Source: JAHJFW01 sp964595075 (GTDB lineage: Bacteria; Patescibacteriota; Patescibacteriia; 2-12-FULL-60-25). From it: 64,000 nt of DNA. This document shows, piece after piece, positions 1-8,715 of the stretch. The DNA is taken from assembly GCA_964595075.1 (NCBI GenBank), contig CAZQNT010000001.1, forward strand, positions 1-64,000, read 5' to 3'. Under the pieces are notes generated by a model. That model worked only from the letters and a program-made list of their open reading frames with translations. It was not told where the DNA came from and searched no databases. The position numbers and the translations under genes were made by a program. Positions within the stretch are counted from its first letter, which is position 1. Every line of letters starts with the position of its first letter.

Positions 1-2
1 CG

Positions 3-1343
3 CTCGGTCCCTTTCTCGCGGTTGCGGTATTATTCGCTTTTATATTCGCTTTTCGCTACACATACCTCTCTTTTTACCTCGCATTATTCTTCACTCCGTT
101 TTTGGGATTTTTGGTTTCCATACCGACGGGCGAGCTGGCATTCGGCAAACGCGCGTTCGGCGGATCAATCGATATCAGCGTTGCCGAAGCCATACTTTTG
201 ATCGTGTTGGCGGTTTGGGCGATAAAGATTTTACTGCTTTGGGTGAAGCGCCATGACATCAATTGGCGACCGAAATTGCCGCTCGCGGGTTCGTATGCTT
301 TTCTTTTTGCGGCGCACCTGCTCTCCGCGTTTTCTCCGCTTGAACCGGATCCGGTTTTGACCACGAAATTCGCGCTTCGTCCCGTTTTATTTTGCTACCT
401 CGCTTACGTCGCGCTTCCTGTAAATCTTTTGCGATCGCGTCGTCGATTTCTCGTGGCGTTGTACACCGTCGTATCGGTTGGAACTATCGCCGCATTGAAC
501 GGCGCGGCATCTTTGTTTTTCGTGGGTCCGGAAAGTCAGTTTCTACGGCGCGCGCATCCGCTTCCGATTTTCGGCATTCCGGCGCTTGGCGATAATCACA
601 ATCTTCTCGCTGAATTGCTTGCCGCGACCGTGTTCATGACTCTCGCGCTCGCTTATCTTGAAAAGAAGCCGCGCATCAAACGATTGCTTTTCGGATCAGC
701 CGCGCTTCAGCTCATGATCGGACTTCTTACCTTTTCGCGCACCGTCTGGATCGTTTTTGTTCTTCAAGCCGCGGCATTGGCGTTTATCGAATACCGTCAA
801 ACAGTGAAACGACATCTGTCCTCGATTCTCGCAATCGTGCTTTTATGCATACCGCTTGTAGGAGTGATGTTGAAAATCGGCACTTCGAATGTTGCGGAGA
901 GCAGCAATTCAACTCGGTTCGCTTTGCTTGAAATCGCATGGGAAGTTTTTAAGACAAGTCCGCTCATCGGAAGCGGCGCCGGAACTTTCGTTGATCGCGT
1001 TGGGTCAGCGCAAGTGTTCCGTCTCGAATATGGCGAGCCGCTCGATTCGCACGGAGTGATTCAAAAACTCGCGGCGGAAACCGGAATCGTCGGCGTCGTG
1101 GCGTTCATTTTCGTAATATTTTCGTTCGGCCGTATGATGATTAGATCGATTCGCAGATTGTCGGATGGACCGGAAAGAAGCGCGCTTTTGTATCTCACCA
1201 TTGGCGCTGCCGGCTCGGTGTTTTATCAATTTTTCAACACGAATTATTGGACCGCGAAAATTTGGCTTCCGGTCGGTTTGGCCGTTGCCGCTACGTTCGT
1301 GCTATCGCAAAGAGAGGAAAAGGATCGAAACATTTTTTCATGA
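3..1343 (+). CDS. O-antigen ligase/polymerase-like membrane protein (5' partial)
   Basis: A polytopic membrane protein of the Wzy/WaaL type (Wzy_C, PF04932), which would join or polymerise lipid-linked glycans on the outer face of the membrane. The frame is open from the left edge, so the true start lies outside the window; the TTG at 102 is internal. At least 446 residues are visible, with about ten hydrophobic segments. The family-like stretches are LLTFSRTVWIVF (near base 725) and GSGAGTF followed by SHGVIQKLAAETGIVG (about 970-1095), the loop that carries the conserved His in this family. Its stop overlaps the start of the next GT4 gene in ATGA, so the two are probably translated together. 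Ligase and polymerase cannot be told apart by sequence alone. Confident of the family, not of the substrate. Confidence 0.8.
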   Translation, partial: LGPFLAVAVLFAFIFAFRYTYLSFYLALFFTPFLGFLVSIPTGELAFGKRAFGGSIDISVAEAILLIVLAVWAIKILLLWVKRHDINWRPKLPLAGSYAFLFAAHLLSAFSPLEPDPVLTTKFALRPVLFCYLAYVALPVNLLRSRRRFLVALYTVVSVGTIAALNGAASLFFVGPESQFLRRAHPLPIFGIPALGDNHNLLAELLAATVFMTLALAYLEKKPRIKRLLFGSAALQLMIGLLTFSRTVWIVFVLQAAALAFIEYRQTVKRHLSSILAIVLLCIPLVGVMLKIGTSNVAESSNSTRFALLEIAWEVFKTSPLIGSGAGTFVDRVGSAQVFRLEYGEPLDSHGVIQKLAAETGIVGVVAFIFVIFSFGRMMIRSIRRLSDGPERSALLYLTIGAAGSVFYQFFNTNYWTAKIWLPVGLAVAATFVLSQREEKDRNIFS

Positions 1344-2446
1344 AAAAACGATTCAAGTCTAGAAAGCCATCCATAATCTATGTAATGCATGGACTGGAGT
1401 TGGCTGGCGCGGAAAGAATCGTGACGGAATTGGCAACGCGGCTTTTGGAGAAGGGTTTTGATGTCATGGTTGTTGCGGTGTTAACAGGAGGACCGCTCGA
1501 ACGCGTATTGTCGAACAACGTTATTCCGTATCGGATAATTCCTCGATGCGGCGCGCTCGGATTCGGGACTATTCGCGCGCTGTACAAATTGTTTCGAGAA
1601 AAACGTCCGGACATCGTTCACACGCATTTGTTTCTCGCGGATACATGGGGAAGATTGGCGGCATGGCTGGCGCGCGTTCCGATCATCGTCTCTACGGAGC
1701 ACAACGTAAATCCAAGCTACGGCCCGATTCATCGTTTTATAAATTGCCTGCTTTCACGAATAACGACGGTGCACGTCGCTGTTTCGCAGAGCGTACGAAA
1801 CGAACTTGTTCGTGCGGATCACGTTAAGTCCAAAAAAACGCGAGTGATAGTGAATGGAATCGACCTCGCGGCCATATTGCCTCGCGGCACCAGGCCTTTC
1901 CGCGACATTCCGCACATCATCTCCGTCGCGCGACTTTTTCCGCAAAAAGATCACGCAACGCTTTTGAAAGCGCTCGCCCTCATTAAACGTCCGTGGCGTC
2001 TGCGTGTCGTTGGAATAGGTCCGCTCCAATCCGAACTGCGTTCGCTCGCCGAACGCCTTCATATAGCAGCGAGAATCGAATGGCTTGGCGAACGACAAGA
2101 CGTGCCGGGACTGCTTGCGGATTCGGATGTGTTTTGTTTTCCATCAAAGTACGAAGGACTTGGTCTCGCGGCGATCGAGGCGGCGGCTGCTGGCGTTCCG
2201 CTCATATCGTCCAATCTTCCGTGCTTGCACGAACTGCTGCACAAGGACGACGTGACGTTCGTACCGATCGGAGACGTCCCGGCGTGGACTGACGCTATTA
2301 GAAAAGCGCTCGACGACCCGTCAGCCGCCATCATCCGTGCAAGCCGCGCGGTTCCGACCGTGACAGCCGCGGCGTCTATCGAAAGGATGACGGAGCAGTA
2401 TGTGAAACTTTATAGGGAGATGATTAAAAAATATGGAATAATGTAG
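1340..2446 (+). CDS. glycosyltransferase family 4
   Basis: A cytoplasmic GT-B fold glycosyltransferase (GT4) that would transfer a sugar from a nucleotide donor onto a lipid-linked glycan. I take the ATG at 1340 as start because it overlaps the previous stop (ATGA) and is followed directly by the first beta strand (IIYVMHGLELAGAER, the GG-like acceptor loop); the upstream in-frame extension lies inside the preceding gene. The product is 368 residues. The C-terminal donor-binding domain shows ISVARLFPQKDH and the E-x7-E signature in KYEGLGLAAIEAAAAGVP (about residues 271-279). Donor and acceptor cannot be read from sequence. It is followed by a palindromic repeat rather than by another overlapping gene, so a transcription unit may end here. 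Confidence 0.88.
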   Translation: MKKRFKSRKPSIIYVMHGLELAGAERIVTELATRLLEKGFDVMVVAVLTGGPLERVLSNNVIPYRIIPRCGALGFGTIRALYKLFREKRPDIVHTHLFLADTWGRLAAWLARVPIIVSTEHNVNPSYGPIHRFINCLLSRITTVHVAVSQSVRNELVRADHVKSKKTRVIVNGIDLAAILPRGTRPFRDIPHIISVARLFPQKDHATLLKALALIKRPWRLRVVGIGPLQSELRSLAERLHIAARIEWLGERQDVPGLLADSDVFCFPSKYEGLGLAAIEAAAAGVPLISSNLPCLHELLHKDDVTFVPIGDVPAWTDAIRKALDDPSAAIIRASRAVPTVTAAASIERMTEQYVKLYREMIKKYGIM

Positions 2447-2453
2447 AATTTGT

Positions 2454-2537
2454 TGTCATTCTCGCGAAGGCGGGAATCCAGAAATAAAAGGAATAATTAA
2501 CCTTATATCCTGGATCCCTGCCTCCGCAGGGATGACA
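2454..2537. repeat. dispersed palindromic repeat, TGTCATTC family, copy 1
   Basis: This 84-bp element starts TGTCATTCTCGCG and ends GCAGGGATGACA. It holds two small hairpins, one around GCGAAGGCG and one around CCCTGCCTCCGCAGGG, separated by an AT-rich core (AAAAGGAATAATTAACCTT). The outer ends TGTCAT and ATGACA are inverted. The same core and ends recur at 3792 and 4849. The element lies between two glycosyltransferase genes and encodes nothing itself, so it looks like a non-autonomous mobile palindromic element. Confidence 0.85.
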
Positions 2538-2578
2538 AAAATAGTTATGCGGAAGTCTCTCGAAGAAGGAAACGGATT

Positions 2579-3787
2579 ATGAAAATACTACACGTTAATA
2601 AATTTTTTGATCTTACTGGCGGCGCGGAAATATACGTGCACGGTCTTATGAAGATGCAGCGCGAATCCGGGGACGAGGTTTATGCGTTTTCAACGCGGTC
2701 GCCGTCGAATCTTCCATCGAAAGACGCATTTCGGTTTGTGAAACGATATGATCTTTCTCGATCCGACGGCGCGTCAACGGATGCGCGAAAGGCGATGAAT
2801 TTTCTTTGGAATCGCGAAGCCCTACGCGCCATGGAACAGACGCTCGATGAGGTTAAACCGGACATCGTTCATCTTCATAATATTTATCATCATCTCTCGT
2901 CTTCGATTCTCGCGCCGATCAGGAAGCGTAAAATTCCATGCGTTCAGACGCTTCACGATTTGAAACTCGCTTGCCCGAATTATCGGATGTACACAGAAGG
3001 CGCGCTTTGCGAGCGGTGCAAGGGCGGAAGGTATTTTGAAGCCGTGAAACATCGATGCATCTGGCCCAGCCTTCTTCCGAATATGCTCGCGGCACTGGAA
3101 ATGGGAATGACAAAGGCGCGTCAATCATACGAAAAAACAGTGCGCACCTTCATTTGCCCGTCGCAGTTTATGGCGGATAAAATGGTTGAGTGGGGAGAGC
3201 CGAAGTCGAAGTTCGCGGTTGCGCGATCTCCGGTTGTTAGAAAAGAACCGGCGCCTCGCGGCGGCGGATATCTTCTTGCGGTAGGACGTTTGTCGCTGGA
3301 AAAAGGATATGAAGAATTGATACGCGCCGCGTCTCGCGCTCCCGGAGTTCGCATAAAAATTGCAGGAATTGGGCCATTGGAAAGCCGACTTCGTTCGCAG
3401 ATATCCGAAACAGGCGCGGCGGTAGATCTAGTAGGATTCAAGCGCGGAGAAGAGTTAGAAGATTTGTATCGTAACGCCGAAGCTTTTATCGCATGTCCAA
3501 TCGGCTACGAAAACGCGCCGCTTACGGTGCTCGACGCGCTTGGTTACGGACTTCCTATACTCGCATCGCGCATCGGCGGATTGCCGGAGATGGTGGATGA
3601 TGGAAAAAACGGATATCTCGTCGAACGCGGAAGCGTTGACGCGTGGACTCATGCGCTCAAGCGATTCGGAGAAACCAGGGATCCGCAAAGAGAAGAAATG
3701 GCGCGCCAGAGCGTCGCGCTCGCGGATAAAAGTTTTCCGGATTGGTCGGGACATGTGGGGGAAATTCGAAATATATATGAAAAATAA
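2579..3787 (+). CDS. glycosyltransferase family 4 with Cys-rich insert
   Basis: A GT4 glycosyltransferase of 402 residues. A GAAGGA sequence lies just upstream of the ATG and can serve as ribosome binding site. The N-terminal domain opens with ILHVNKFFDLTGGAEIYVHG, the glycine-rich acceptor loop. About residues 140-165 carry a Cys-rich insert (CPNYRMYTEGALCERCKGG and a later Cys) seen in one branch of GT4 enzymes; it probably binds a metal or forms a structural knot. The donor domain shows LAVGRLSLEKGYEELI and GYENAPLTVLDALGYGLP, in which the second acid of the E-x7-E motif is Asp. It sits between two repeat clusters, so it may be transcribed alone or with the genes before it. Sugar specificity is unknown. 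Confidence 0.88.
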   Translation: MKILHVNKFFDLTGGAEIYVHGLMKMQRESGDEVYAFSTRSPSNLPSKDAFRFVKRYDLSRSDGASTDARKAMNFLWNREALRAMEQTLDEVKPDIVHLHNIYHHLSSSILAPIRKRKIPCVQTLHDLKLACPNYRMYTEGALCERCKGGRYFEAVKHRCIWPSLLPNMLAALEMGMTKARQSYEKTVRTFICPSQFMADKMVEWGEPKSKFAVARSPVVRKEPAPRGGGYLLAVGRLSLEKGYEELIRAASRAPGVRIKIAGIGPLESRLRSQISETGAAVDLVGFKRGEELEDLYRNAEAFIACPIGYENAPLTVLDALGYGLPILASRIGGLPEMVDDGKNGYLVERGSVDAWTHALKRFGETRDPQREEMARQSVALADKSFPDWSGHVGEIRNIYEK

Positions 3788-3791
3788 TACC

Positions 3792-4145
3792 TGTCATTCC
3801 CGTGAAAACGGGAATCCAGAATCAAGAGGAATAATTAACCTTCTCGTGTCATCCCCGCTAAGGCGGGGATCCATGATCAAGGACGAATATTTCCTTTTAT
3901 TCTGGATCCCTGCCTTCGCAGGGATGACACGAAGATGGATCCCTGCCTTCGCAGGGATGACACGAAGATGGATCCCTGCCTTCGCAGGGANNNNNNNNNN
4001 NNNNNNNNNNNNNNNNNNNNNNNNNNNNNNNNNNNNNNNNNNNNNNNNNNNNNNNNNNNNNNNNNNNNNNNNNNNNNNNNNNNNNNNNNNCCCTGCCTTC
4101 GCAGGGATGACACGAAGATGGATCCCTGCCTTCGCAGGGATGACA
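3792..4145. repeat. composite palindromic repeat grown into a 33-bp minisatellite
   Basis: The stretch begins as a copy of the TGTCATTC palindromic element (TGTCATTCCCGTGAAAACGG, then the ATAATTAACCTT core), into which a second copy seems inserted (TGTCATCCCCGCTAAGGCGG). It then passes into a tandem array of a 33-bp unit (TGGATCCCTGCCTTCGCAGG followed by GATGACACGAAGA) starting at 3903, 3936 and 3969, broken by the N run, and resuming up to 4145. The unit is the right half of the element plus an 8-bp linker, so the array arose by amplification of a half-element. The N run makes the copy number unknown. The 365 bases between the flanking genes hold nothing else. Confidence 0.85.
3991..4090. 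other. assembly gap (100 N) inside the tandem array
   Basis: One hundred N interrupt the 33-bp repeat. The distance between repeat phases on the two sides is not a whole number of 33-bp units, so the gap size is nominal and the real array may be longer or shorter. Confidence 0.95.
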
Positions 4146-4152
4146 GGTTTTT

Positions 4153-4827
4153 ATGATATTTCTTGATTATTTTTGGAAATGGCCGGACGGATTGGTTTGG
4201 CGCGTTTCTCGCAGTATCACGGAGAGGTCGCGCCGTTCGCGGTTTAATCTTTTTATGAAAAAGTGTTCTCCGTCTCATAGCGATCGAGTGCTTGACGTCG
4301 GGGCAGGAGAAGGGGAAGGGAGGTTCGTGAATTTTTTTGAAGAGCTGTATCCGTGGAAGTCGAATGTGACGGCGCTCGCGCTAACCGATCTTCCGGAATT
4401 CCGCCGAGCGTATCCGAACGTTACTCTCGTCATCGGCGACGGACTCAAGCTGTCTTTCAGGGATCGCGCTTTTGATGTCGTTTTTTCAAACGCCGTTATC
4501 GAACACGTCGGAACGAGCGCGGATCAAAAACGATTTATCGCAGAAGCATGCCGCGTGGCGGATCGGGTTTTTTTGTCAACGCCGAATCGATGGTTTCCGG
4601 TTGACGCTCATACTCTCATTCCGTTTGCGCACTGGCTTCCGATGCGCTGGCGTAACCGGATATATCGTCTGCTCGGCCGCGATTATTTCGCCAGCGAAAA
4701 ACGTTTGCGTCTCATTAGCGCGAGAGAATTGCTATCTCTCGTCCCGTCGTCGCATACCGCGCGGCTTTTTCGTCAAAGAGTTTTCGGATGGACCTCGAAT
4801 TTGAATTTGGCGCTTACACGTAGATAG
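4153..4827 (+). CDS. class I SAM-dependent methyltransferase
   Basis: A 224-residue methyltransferase with a Rossmann-like fold (Methyltransf_11 type). Motif I, which binds S-adenosylmethionine, is VLDVGAGEGEGR near residue 46. The motif II-III region follows with VIGDGLKLSFRDRAFDVVFS and AVIEHVG, the usual motif of small-molecule methyltransferases in sugar clusters. The N-terminus (MIFLDYFWKWPDGLVWRVS) may lie along the membrane. The ATG at 4153 is eight bases after the last repeat unit, so the repeat array forms its upstream region. The place among glycosyltransferases suggests methylation of a sugar or lipid-linked intermediate; the exact target is not visible. Confidence 0.8.
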   Translation: MIFLDYFWKWPDGLVWRVSRSITERSRRSRFNLFMKKCSPSHSDRVLDVGAGEGEGRFVNFFEELYPWKSNVTALALTDLPEFRRAYPNVTLVIGDGLKLSFRDRAFDVVFSNAVIEHVGTSADQKRFIAEACRVADRVFLSTPNRWFPVDAHTLIPFAHWLPMRWRNRIYRLLGRDYFASEKRLRLISARELLSLVPSSHTARLFRQRVFGWTSNLNLALTRR

Positions 4828-4848
4828 ATTGTGGAAAAATCAAGCTCG

Positions 4849-4931
4849 TGTCATTCTCGCGAATGCGGGAATCCAGAATAAAAGGAATAATTAACCTTGT
4901 ATCCTGGATCCACGCCTACGCGGGGATGACA
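4849..4931. repeat. dispersed palindromic repeat, TGTCATTC family, copy 3
   Basis: This 83-bp copy has the same ends (TGTCATTCTCGCG and GCGGGGATGACA) and the same AT-rich core (AAAAGGAATAATTAACCTT) as the copy at 2454. It is open in frame with the following gene, which makes the downstream reading frame look about 33 codons longer than the real protein. Confidence 0.85.
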
Positions 4932-4946
4932 AATATTACACGCTTT

Positions 4947-6962
4947 ATGTTTCGTAGATTCTTACTCGTTGTTCTAATTACCGCGACGGCTCTATCGATC
5001 TCGCCAACTGTTTTTGCTGCGCGCGGAACGCAAGAAGCTCCTAAGCTTTTGAATTTGTATTTGGGATGGCAGATCAAGGATGCCGATCAAGCCGCGCTTT
5101 CACGATGGGACGTCGTAGTGCTGGACATGGATATGCAGTGGCAATCGCCGGAGCGGATGCGCGAACTTCGCCTTGCCAATCCTGGCATAAAGCTCCTTGC
5201 ATACGTTAGCGCCGGAGAACTCTCCGACGCGCGCGCTTTGGGAGACCCTACGAGTCCGAGCGCGCATCTCGCGGCGATCGCGTTTGAAGAATTTTTTATG
5301 CACGCGCCGGACGGAAGCAGAATGCAGTGGTGGCCGGGCGCGCACCTTATGAACTCTACGGATTTGGGGCCGACGGTGAACGGTGAGCGTTGGGCGGACG
5401 CGCTGCCGAGATTTATTTCGCAGGAACTCATGTCGACCGGACTATGGGACGGAGTTTTTTTCGATGCGGCCTACGGCGACATCACGAATGTTTTCGGAAA
5501 GAATATCGATCCTGATATGAATGGAAAGGCGAATGTTGCCGCTAACGTTAATTCCGCTTGGCGCGCCGGAATGTCGCGGCTCATCGCGAACACGCGAAAG
5601 GCGATAGGTTCGGATAAAATAATTGTGAACAACAGCAGCTCGGCCTACTCGTCTCAAGTCAACGGGGTTTTGTTCGAGAATTTTCCGCGATACGGATGGG
5701 CGGGTCCGTTTAAAGAACTTCAGAGCTCGATGCGGAAGAATGTTTCGCCGAAGGTCGGTTCAGTGAATACCAATACCAACAATGCCGAGAATTATGCGGA
5801 TTATCGTCTGATGCGGTACGGTTTAGGCAGCGCGCTTTTGGTTGACGGCTATTATTCTTTTGACGCGGGAGACAGGGGGCATCAGCGCGTGTGGTGGTAT
5901 GACGAATACGATGCGGCTCTAGGACGTCCGGTCGGGGCGCCGAAGCTCGCGCGAGCTTCCGCAAAAGGCGATGGCAGCGGATTGTGGATAAGAACATTTG
6001 AACGCGGAGCGGTTGTCGTAAACAGCGACACGGTTTCGCGCGCTGTCGCTTTACCGGGCACGTATGAAAAATTGCGCGGCAAACAGGATCCGTCCGTGAA
6101 TAACGGGTCTCTCGTTCGTTCGCTGAATATACCGGCAGAAGACTCGCGCGTTCTTCTTGGACAAGCTGATGCCGGTTTGATAAATCAAAGTCCATTTTTG
6201 AACGGAGATTTCGTGCGCGTATACGATCAATACGGATCTCAAGCGCGGAATGGTTTTTTCGCGCAGCGCGACGAAGCGCCGATCGGTTCCACGGTCGTGG
6301 CAGCGGATTTTGACGGACGCGGAGTCGAGAGCGTGGTGTTCGCGAATAAGGGAGCGGTCACGGTCAAGACTCAGGGAGCGCGCGATACGGTTTTTTGGCC
6401 GTTCGGCTCGTCGTATAAAGGAAAGTTATCGATCGCGGTCGGGAACGCTAATCGCGACTCGGCTTTGGAGATAGTGGTCGGACGTGACGGCGCGAAACCG
6501 GCGGATGTCCGTATTTTTTCCAGAAATGGAAAGGAGATCAAGCGTTGGATAGCGTACAATCCGTTTTTTTCCGGAGGCGCGCGCGTTGCTATCGGAGATA
6601 TCGACGGTGACGGATTAAGGGAGATCGTAACGGGTGCGGGTCCCGGAGGCGGTCCTCACGTGAGGATATTTAAAACGGACGGCACGGTTTGGGGCGGAGG
6701 ATTTTTCGCGTTCGGAGAAGGGGAGCGCGGCGGGGTAAGCGTAGCGATTGGAGACGTCGACGGAGACGGCAAAGACGAGATCGTCGTCGGCTCCGGCGTC
6801 GGCGCGAGGCCGCGAGTGCGCGTTTTTGATTTTCACGGTACCCTAAAGACGGATTTCGCTGTCGGAACGTCTCCCGCGCCGGCGGGCGTGCGAGTTTCCG
6901 TCTCCGACGTGAACGGAGATGGAAAGAAGGAGATATTGGTAGGCGGAATACCCGCGTTTTGA
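4947..6962 (+). CDS. secreted GHL15-type glycosyl hydrolase with FG-GAP/VCBS repeats
   Basis: A 671-residue exported protein. The start at 4947 is chosen because it gives a clear signal peptide (MFRRFLLVVLITATALSISP, then TVFA-A), while the longer frame begins inside the repeat. Residues about 30-320 look like the hypothetical glycosyl hydrolase family GHL15 (PF14885), a TIM-barrel relative: WDVVVLDMDMQWQSPERMRE, then GLWDGVFFDAAYGD and NSSSAYSSQVNGVLFENFPR. About residues 430-671 form FG-GAP/VCBS-like repeats with Ca-binding-type loops IGDIDGDGLREIV, IGDVDGDGKDEIV and VSDVNGDGKKEIL, likely a partial beta-propeller. It probably acts outside the cell on glycans or on the cell wall. Enzymatic activity is predicted only from the fold. 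The next gene starts 8 bases downstream, so the two are probably co-transcribed. Confidence 0.78.
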   Translation: MFRRFLLVVLITATALSISPTVFAARGTQEAPKLLNLYLGWQIKDADQAALSRWDVVVLDMDMQWQSPERMRELRLANPGIKLLAYVSAGELSDARALGDPTSPSAHLAAIAFEEFFMHAPDGSRMQWWPGAHLMNSTDLGPTVNGERWADALPRFISQELMSTGLWDGVFFDAAYGDITNVFGKNIDPDMNGKANVAANVNSAWRAGMSRLIANTRKAIGSDKIIVNNSSSAYSSQVNGVLFENFPRYGWAGPFKELQSSMRKNVSPKVGSVNTNTNNAENYADYRLMRYGLGSALLVDGYYSFDAGDRGHQRVWWYDEYDAALGRPVGAPKLARASAKGDGSGLWIRTFERGAVVVNSDTVSRAVALPGTYEKLRGKQDPSVNNGSLVRSLNIPAEDSRVLLGQADAGLINQSPFLNGDFVRVYDQYGSQARNGFFAQRDEAPIGSTVVAADFDGRGVESVVFANKGAVTVKTQGARDTVFWPFGSSYKGKLSIAVGNANRDSALEIVVGRDGAKPADVRIFSRNGKEIKRWIAYNPFFSGGARVAIGDIDGDGLREIVTGAGPGGGPHVRIFKTDGTVWGGGFFAFGEGERGGVSVAIGDVDGDGKDEIVVGSGVGARPRVRVFDFHGTLKTDFAVGTSPAPAGVRVSVSDVNGDGKKEILVGGIPAF

Positions 6963-6969
6963 TAATCGT

Positions 6970-8631
6970 ATGAATTTTTTTTCACGCAAAAAAACGCGTT
7001 CCGGTCTTGTCATCCATGCGGTGCAGGCGGCGCTGGCTCCTTCGCGAATGATGACATCTCATCTTCGCGAATGGTTTTCGCGACGGTACCATCGTCAATA
7101 TAGATTCTCACGACTGGTTTTTGCTTTCGACCTGTCGCTTCTTGCGATCGCGACTCTGCTTGTTGTGCTGGACACTTTTTTGGTATTTTTTCCGTTTCGT
7201 GAGCGAACGACCGGAATCGATCTGACGCTCCGCGCGTCTCCTCTGATTTCAGAAACGCAGGTTCCGATAGAAGTCATTCTGCGCGCAACGGACGGAGCCG
7301 CGCATGAAAACGTGAGCATCGCTTGGAATTTGCCTCCTTGGGTTGAGATAATAAGCTCCGAGCCTCCTCTTTCGAGCGGCCGCGTTGCCAGTCTTGGAAC
7401 TGTATCGCCGTCCGAAGAACGCGTATCACGCATCATCGCCGTGATTCGCGCGGCTTCGGAAACGAACGTTCCCTTTGCTTTTAAGTTGCAGGAAGGCGCA
7501 GGATTTCAAGGCAGATCGTTTACCGGAACCGAGTCGCGTCCGGTCGTAAAAAGCGCCCTGACAGCCGAACCGGCAATGGCGATTCAGGCGGTGGAACCGA
7601 ATGGGACGATTCCGTTTCTTGTAAAAAATAACGGCACCGTCTCGTCGCCTGCCGTGGTTTTGCGTTTGACCTCCGCATCAGGCGCGTCTCGTTCGCCCTT
7701 CGGACAAGGTGGCGAGATGCGTTTAGGGGAGATCGCTCCGGGAGAAGAGCGCGTTGCGTATCTCACTGTCGTTCCGGACGAAGGCGCGACGCGTGTGGAA
7801 TTCCAATGGGAGCTTCAGGATTTGTCGCGACAGGTGGATGTGGGAGAAATTACTTTGGACATCGTGGATCCGATAAACGTTTCGGTTGAACCCACGCCGC
7901 GTTCCGTACCGGGGAAGTCAACGCGCGTCTCCTACGATTCTCGCGGAAAGGCAGGAGTGTGGGTGTTTCATCCGTTGCAAGAGACGGGCGCCGATACTCA
8001 TGCGCGCTCCTATGACATTTCGAGCGGTAGCGGCTTCGTGAATATCCAAATGCGTTCCGGAGCGCGTACCGAGGATACGGTGTGGTCCGTGATTCCGTTT
8101 GTCATAATAAAAGGGAGCACGGTTTTTGGCAGACGTGAAGTCGGCGTACTTTCTACCCCATTCCATTTTGAAGCAGCGGCGCGATACTACGCGCAAACCG
8201 GAGATCAGATCGGGGTCGGACCGTTGCCCCCGAGGCGCGGACAGACCACGTCGTACTGGATCGTATGGTCCATCGGTCCGACTGACGCGGACCTGAAAGA
8301 CGTTTCGATCAGCGCGACTCTTCCTCCGAATGTTCGAGCGACTGGAAAGACAGCGTCGGAGATCGCCGGCGATTTTGCGGTTTCCGGTTCTGATGTGAGC
8401 TGGAATATCCCATCGCTGCCGCAAACAGGCGACGCGCCGAAGACTTTCGCGTTTGAAATAGAACTTACTCCGACGGCATACGATGTAGGAAAATCGGTTA
8501 AACTTATCGGAAAGAGTTTTGCCAAAGCCACCGAAGTCCGATCAGGAGTTTCGCTTGAATCCGAAGCTTCGGCGGAGGATACTAATTTGGAAAAAGATAG
8601 TAAGGCAAGAGGGATGGGGAATGTGGAGTAA
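6970..8631 (+). CDS. membrane-anchored, beta-rich extracellular protein
   Basis: A 553-residue protein with an arginine-rich cytoplasmic N-terminus, one transmembrane helix at about residues 49-75 (LVFAFDLSLLAIATLLVVLD and on) and a long external part. The external part contains repeated segments like those of DUF11/CARDB-type Ig domains: VSIAWNLPPWVEIISSEPPL, then PFLVKNNGTVSSPAVVLRL, and finally DADLKDVSISATLPPNVRAT. These are typical of adhesive or structural surface proteins in this group. No enzymatic motif was found. It follows the GHL15 gene by 8 bases and precedes the sigma factor gene. The function is unknown; a role in surface architecture is inference. Confidence 0.7.
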   Translation: MNFFSRKKTRSGLVIHAVQAALAPSRMMTSHLREWFSRRYHRQYRFSRLVFAFDLSLLAIATLLVVLDTFLVFFPFRERTTGIDLTLRASPLISETQVPIEVILRATDGAAHENVSIAWNLPPWVEIISSEPPLSSGRVASLGTVSPSEERVSRIIAVIRAASETNVPFAFKLQEGAGFQGRSFTGTESRPVVKSALTAEPAMAIQAVEPNGTIPFLVKNNGTVSSPAVVLRLTSASGASRSPFGQGGEMRLGEIAPGEERVAYLTVVPDEGATRVEFQWELQDLSRQVDVGEITLDIVDPINVSVEPTPRSVPGKSTRVSYDSRGKAGVWVFHPLQETGADTHARSYDISSGSGFVNIQMRSGARTEDTVWSVIPFVIIKGSTVFGRREVGVLSTPFHFEAAARYYAQTGDQIGVGPLPPRRGQTTSYWIVWSIGPTDADLKDVSISATLPPNVRATGKTASEIAGDFAVSGSDVSWNIPSLPQTGDAPKTFAFEIELTPTAYDVGKSVKLIGKSFAKATEVRSGVSLESEASAEDTNLEKDSKARGMGNVE

Positions 8632-8715
8632 GTGTGGATGGATTGTGGGTAATATCGGCCCATTGCCAGTATCACGTTTCCGATGTAACGTGTTTTCACT
8701 CTATTTGGGGCTCTA

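Noticed and set aside
3903..4145. CRISPR-like array
   Set aside because: The units follow each other without spacers of differing sequence, the unit is half of a dispersed palindromic element, and no cas gene is near.
3540..4166. Open frame through the GT4 end and the repeat array
   Set aside because: It is out of frame with the GT4 gene for its first half, and the rest is pure repeat; it has no protein-like content.
4848..4946. Longer start of the GHL15 protein
   Set aside because: The extension is the translated palindromic repeat; a clean signal peptide starts at 4947.
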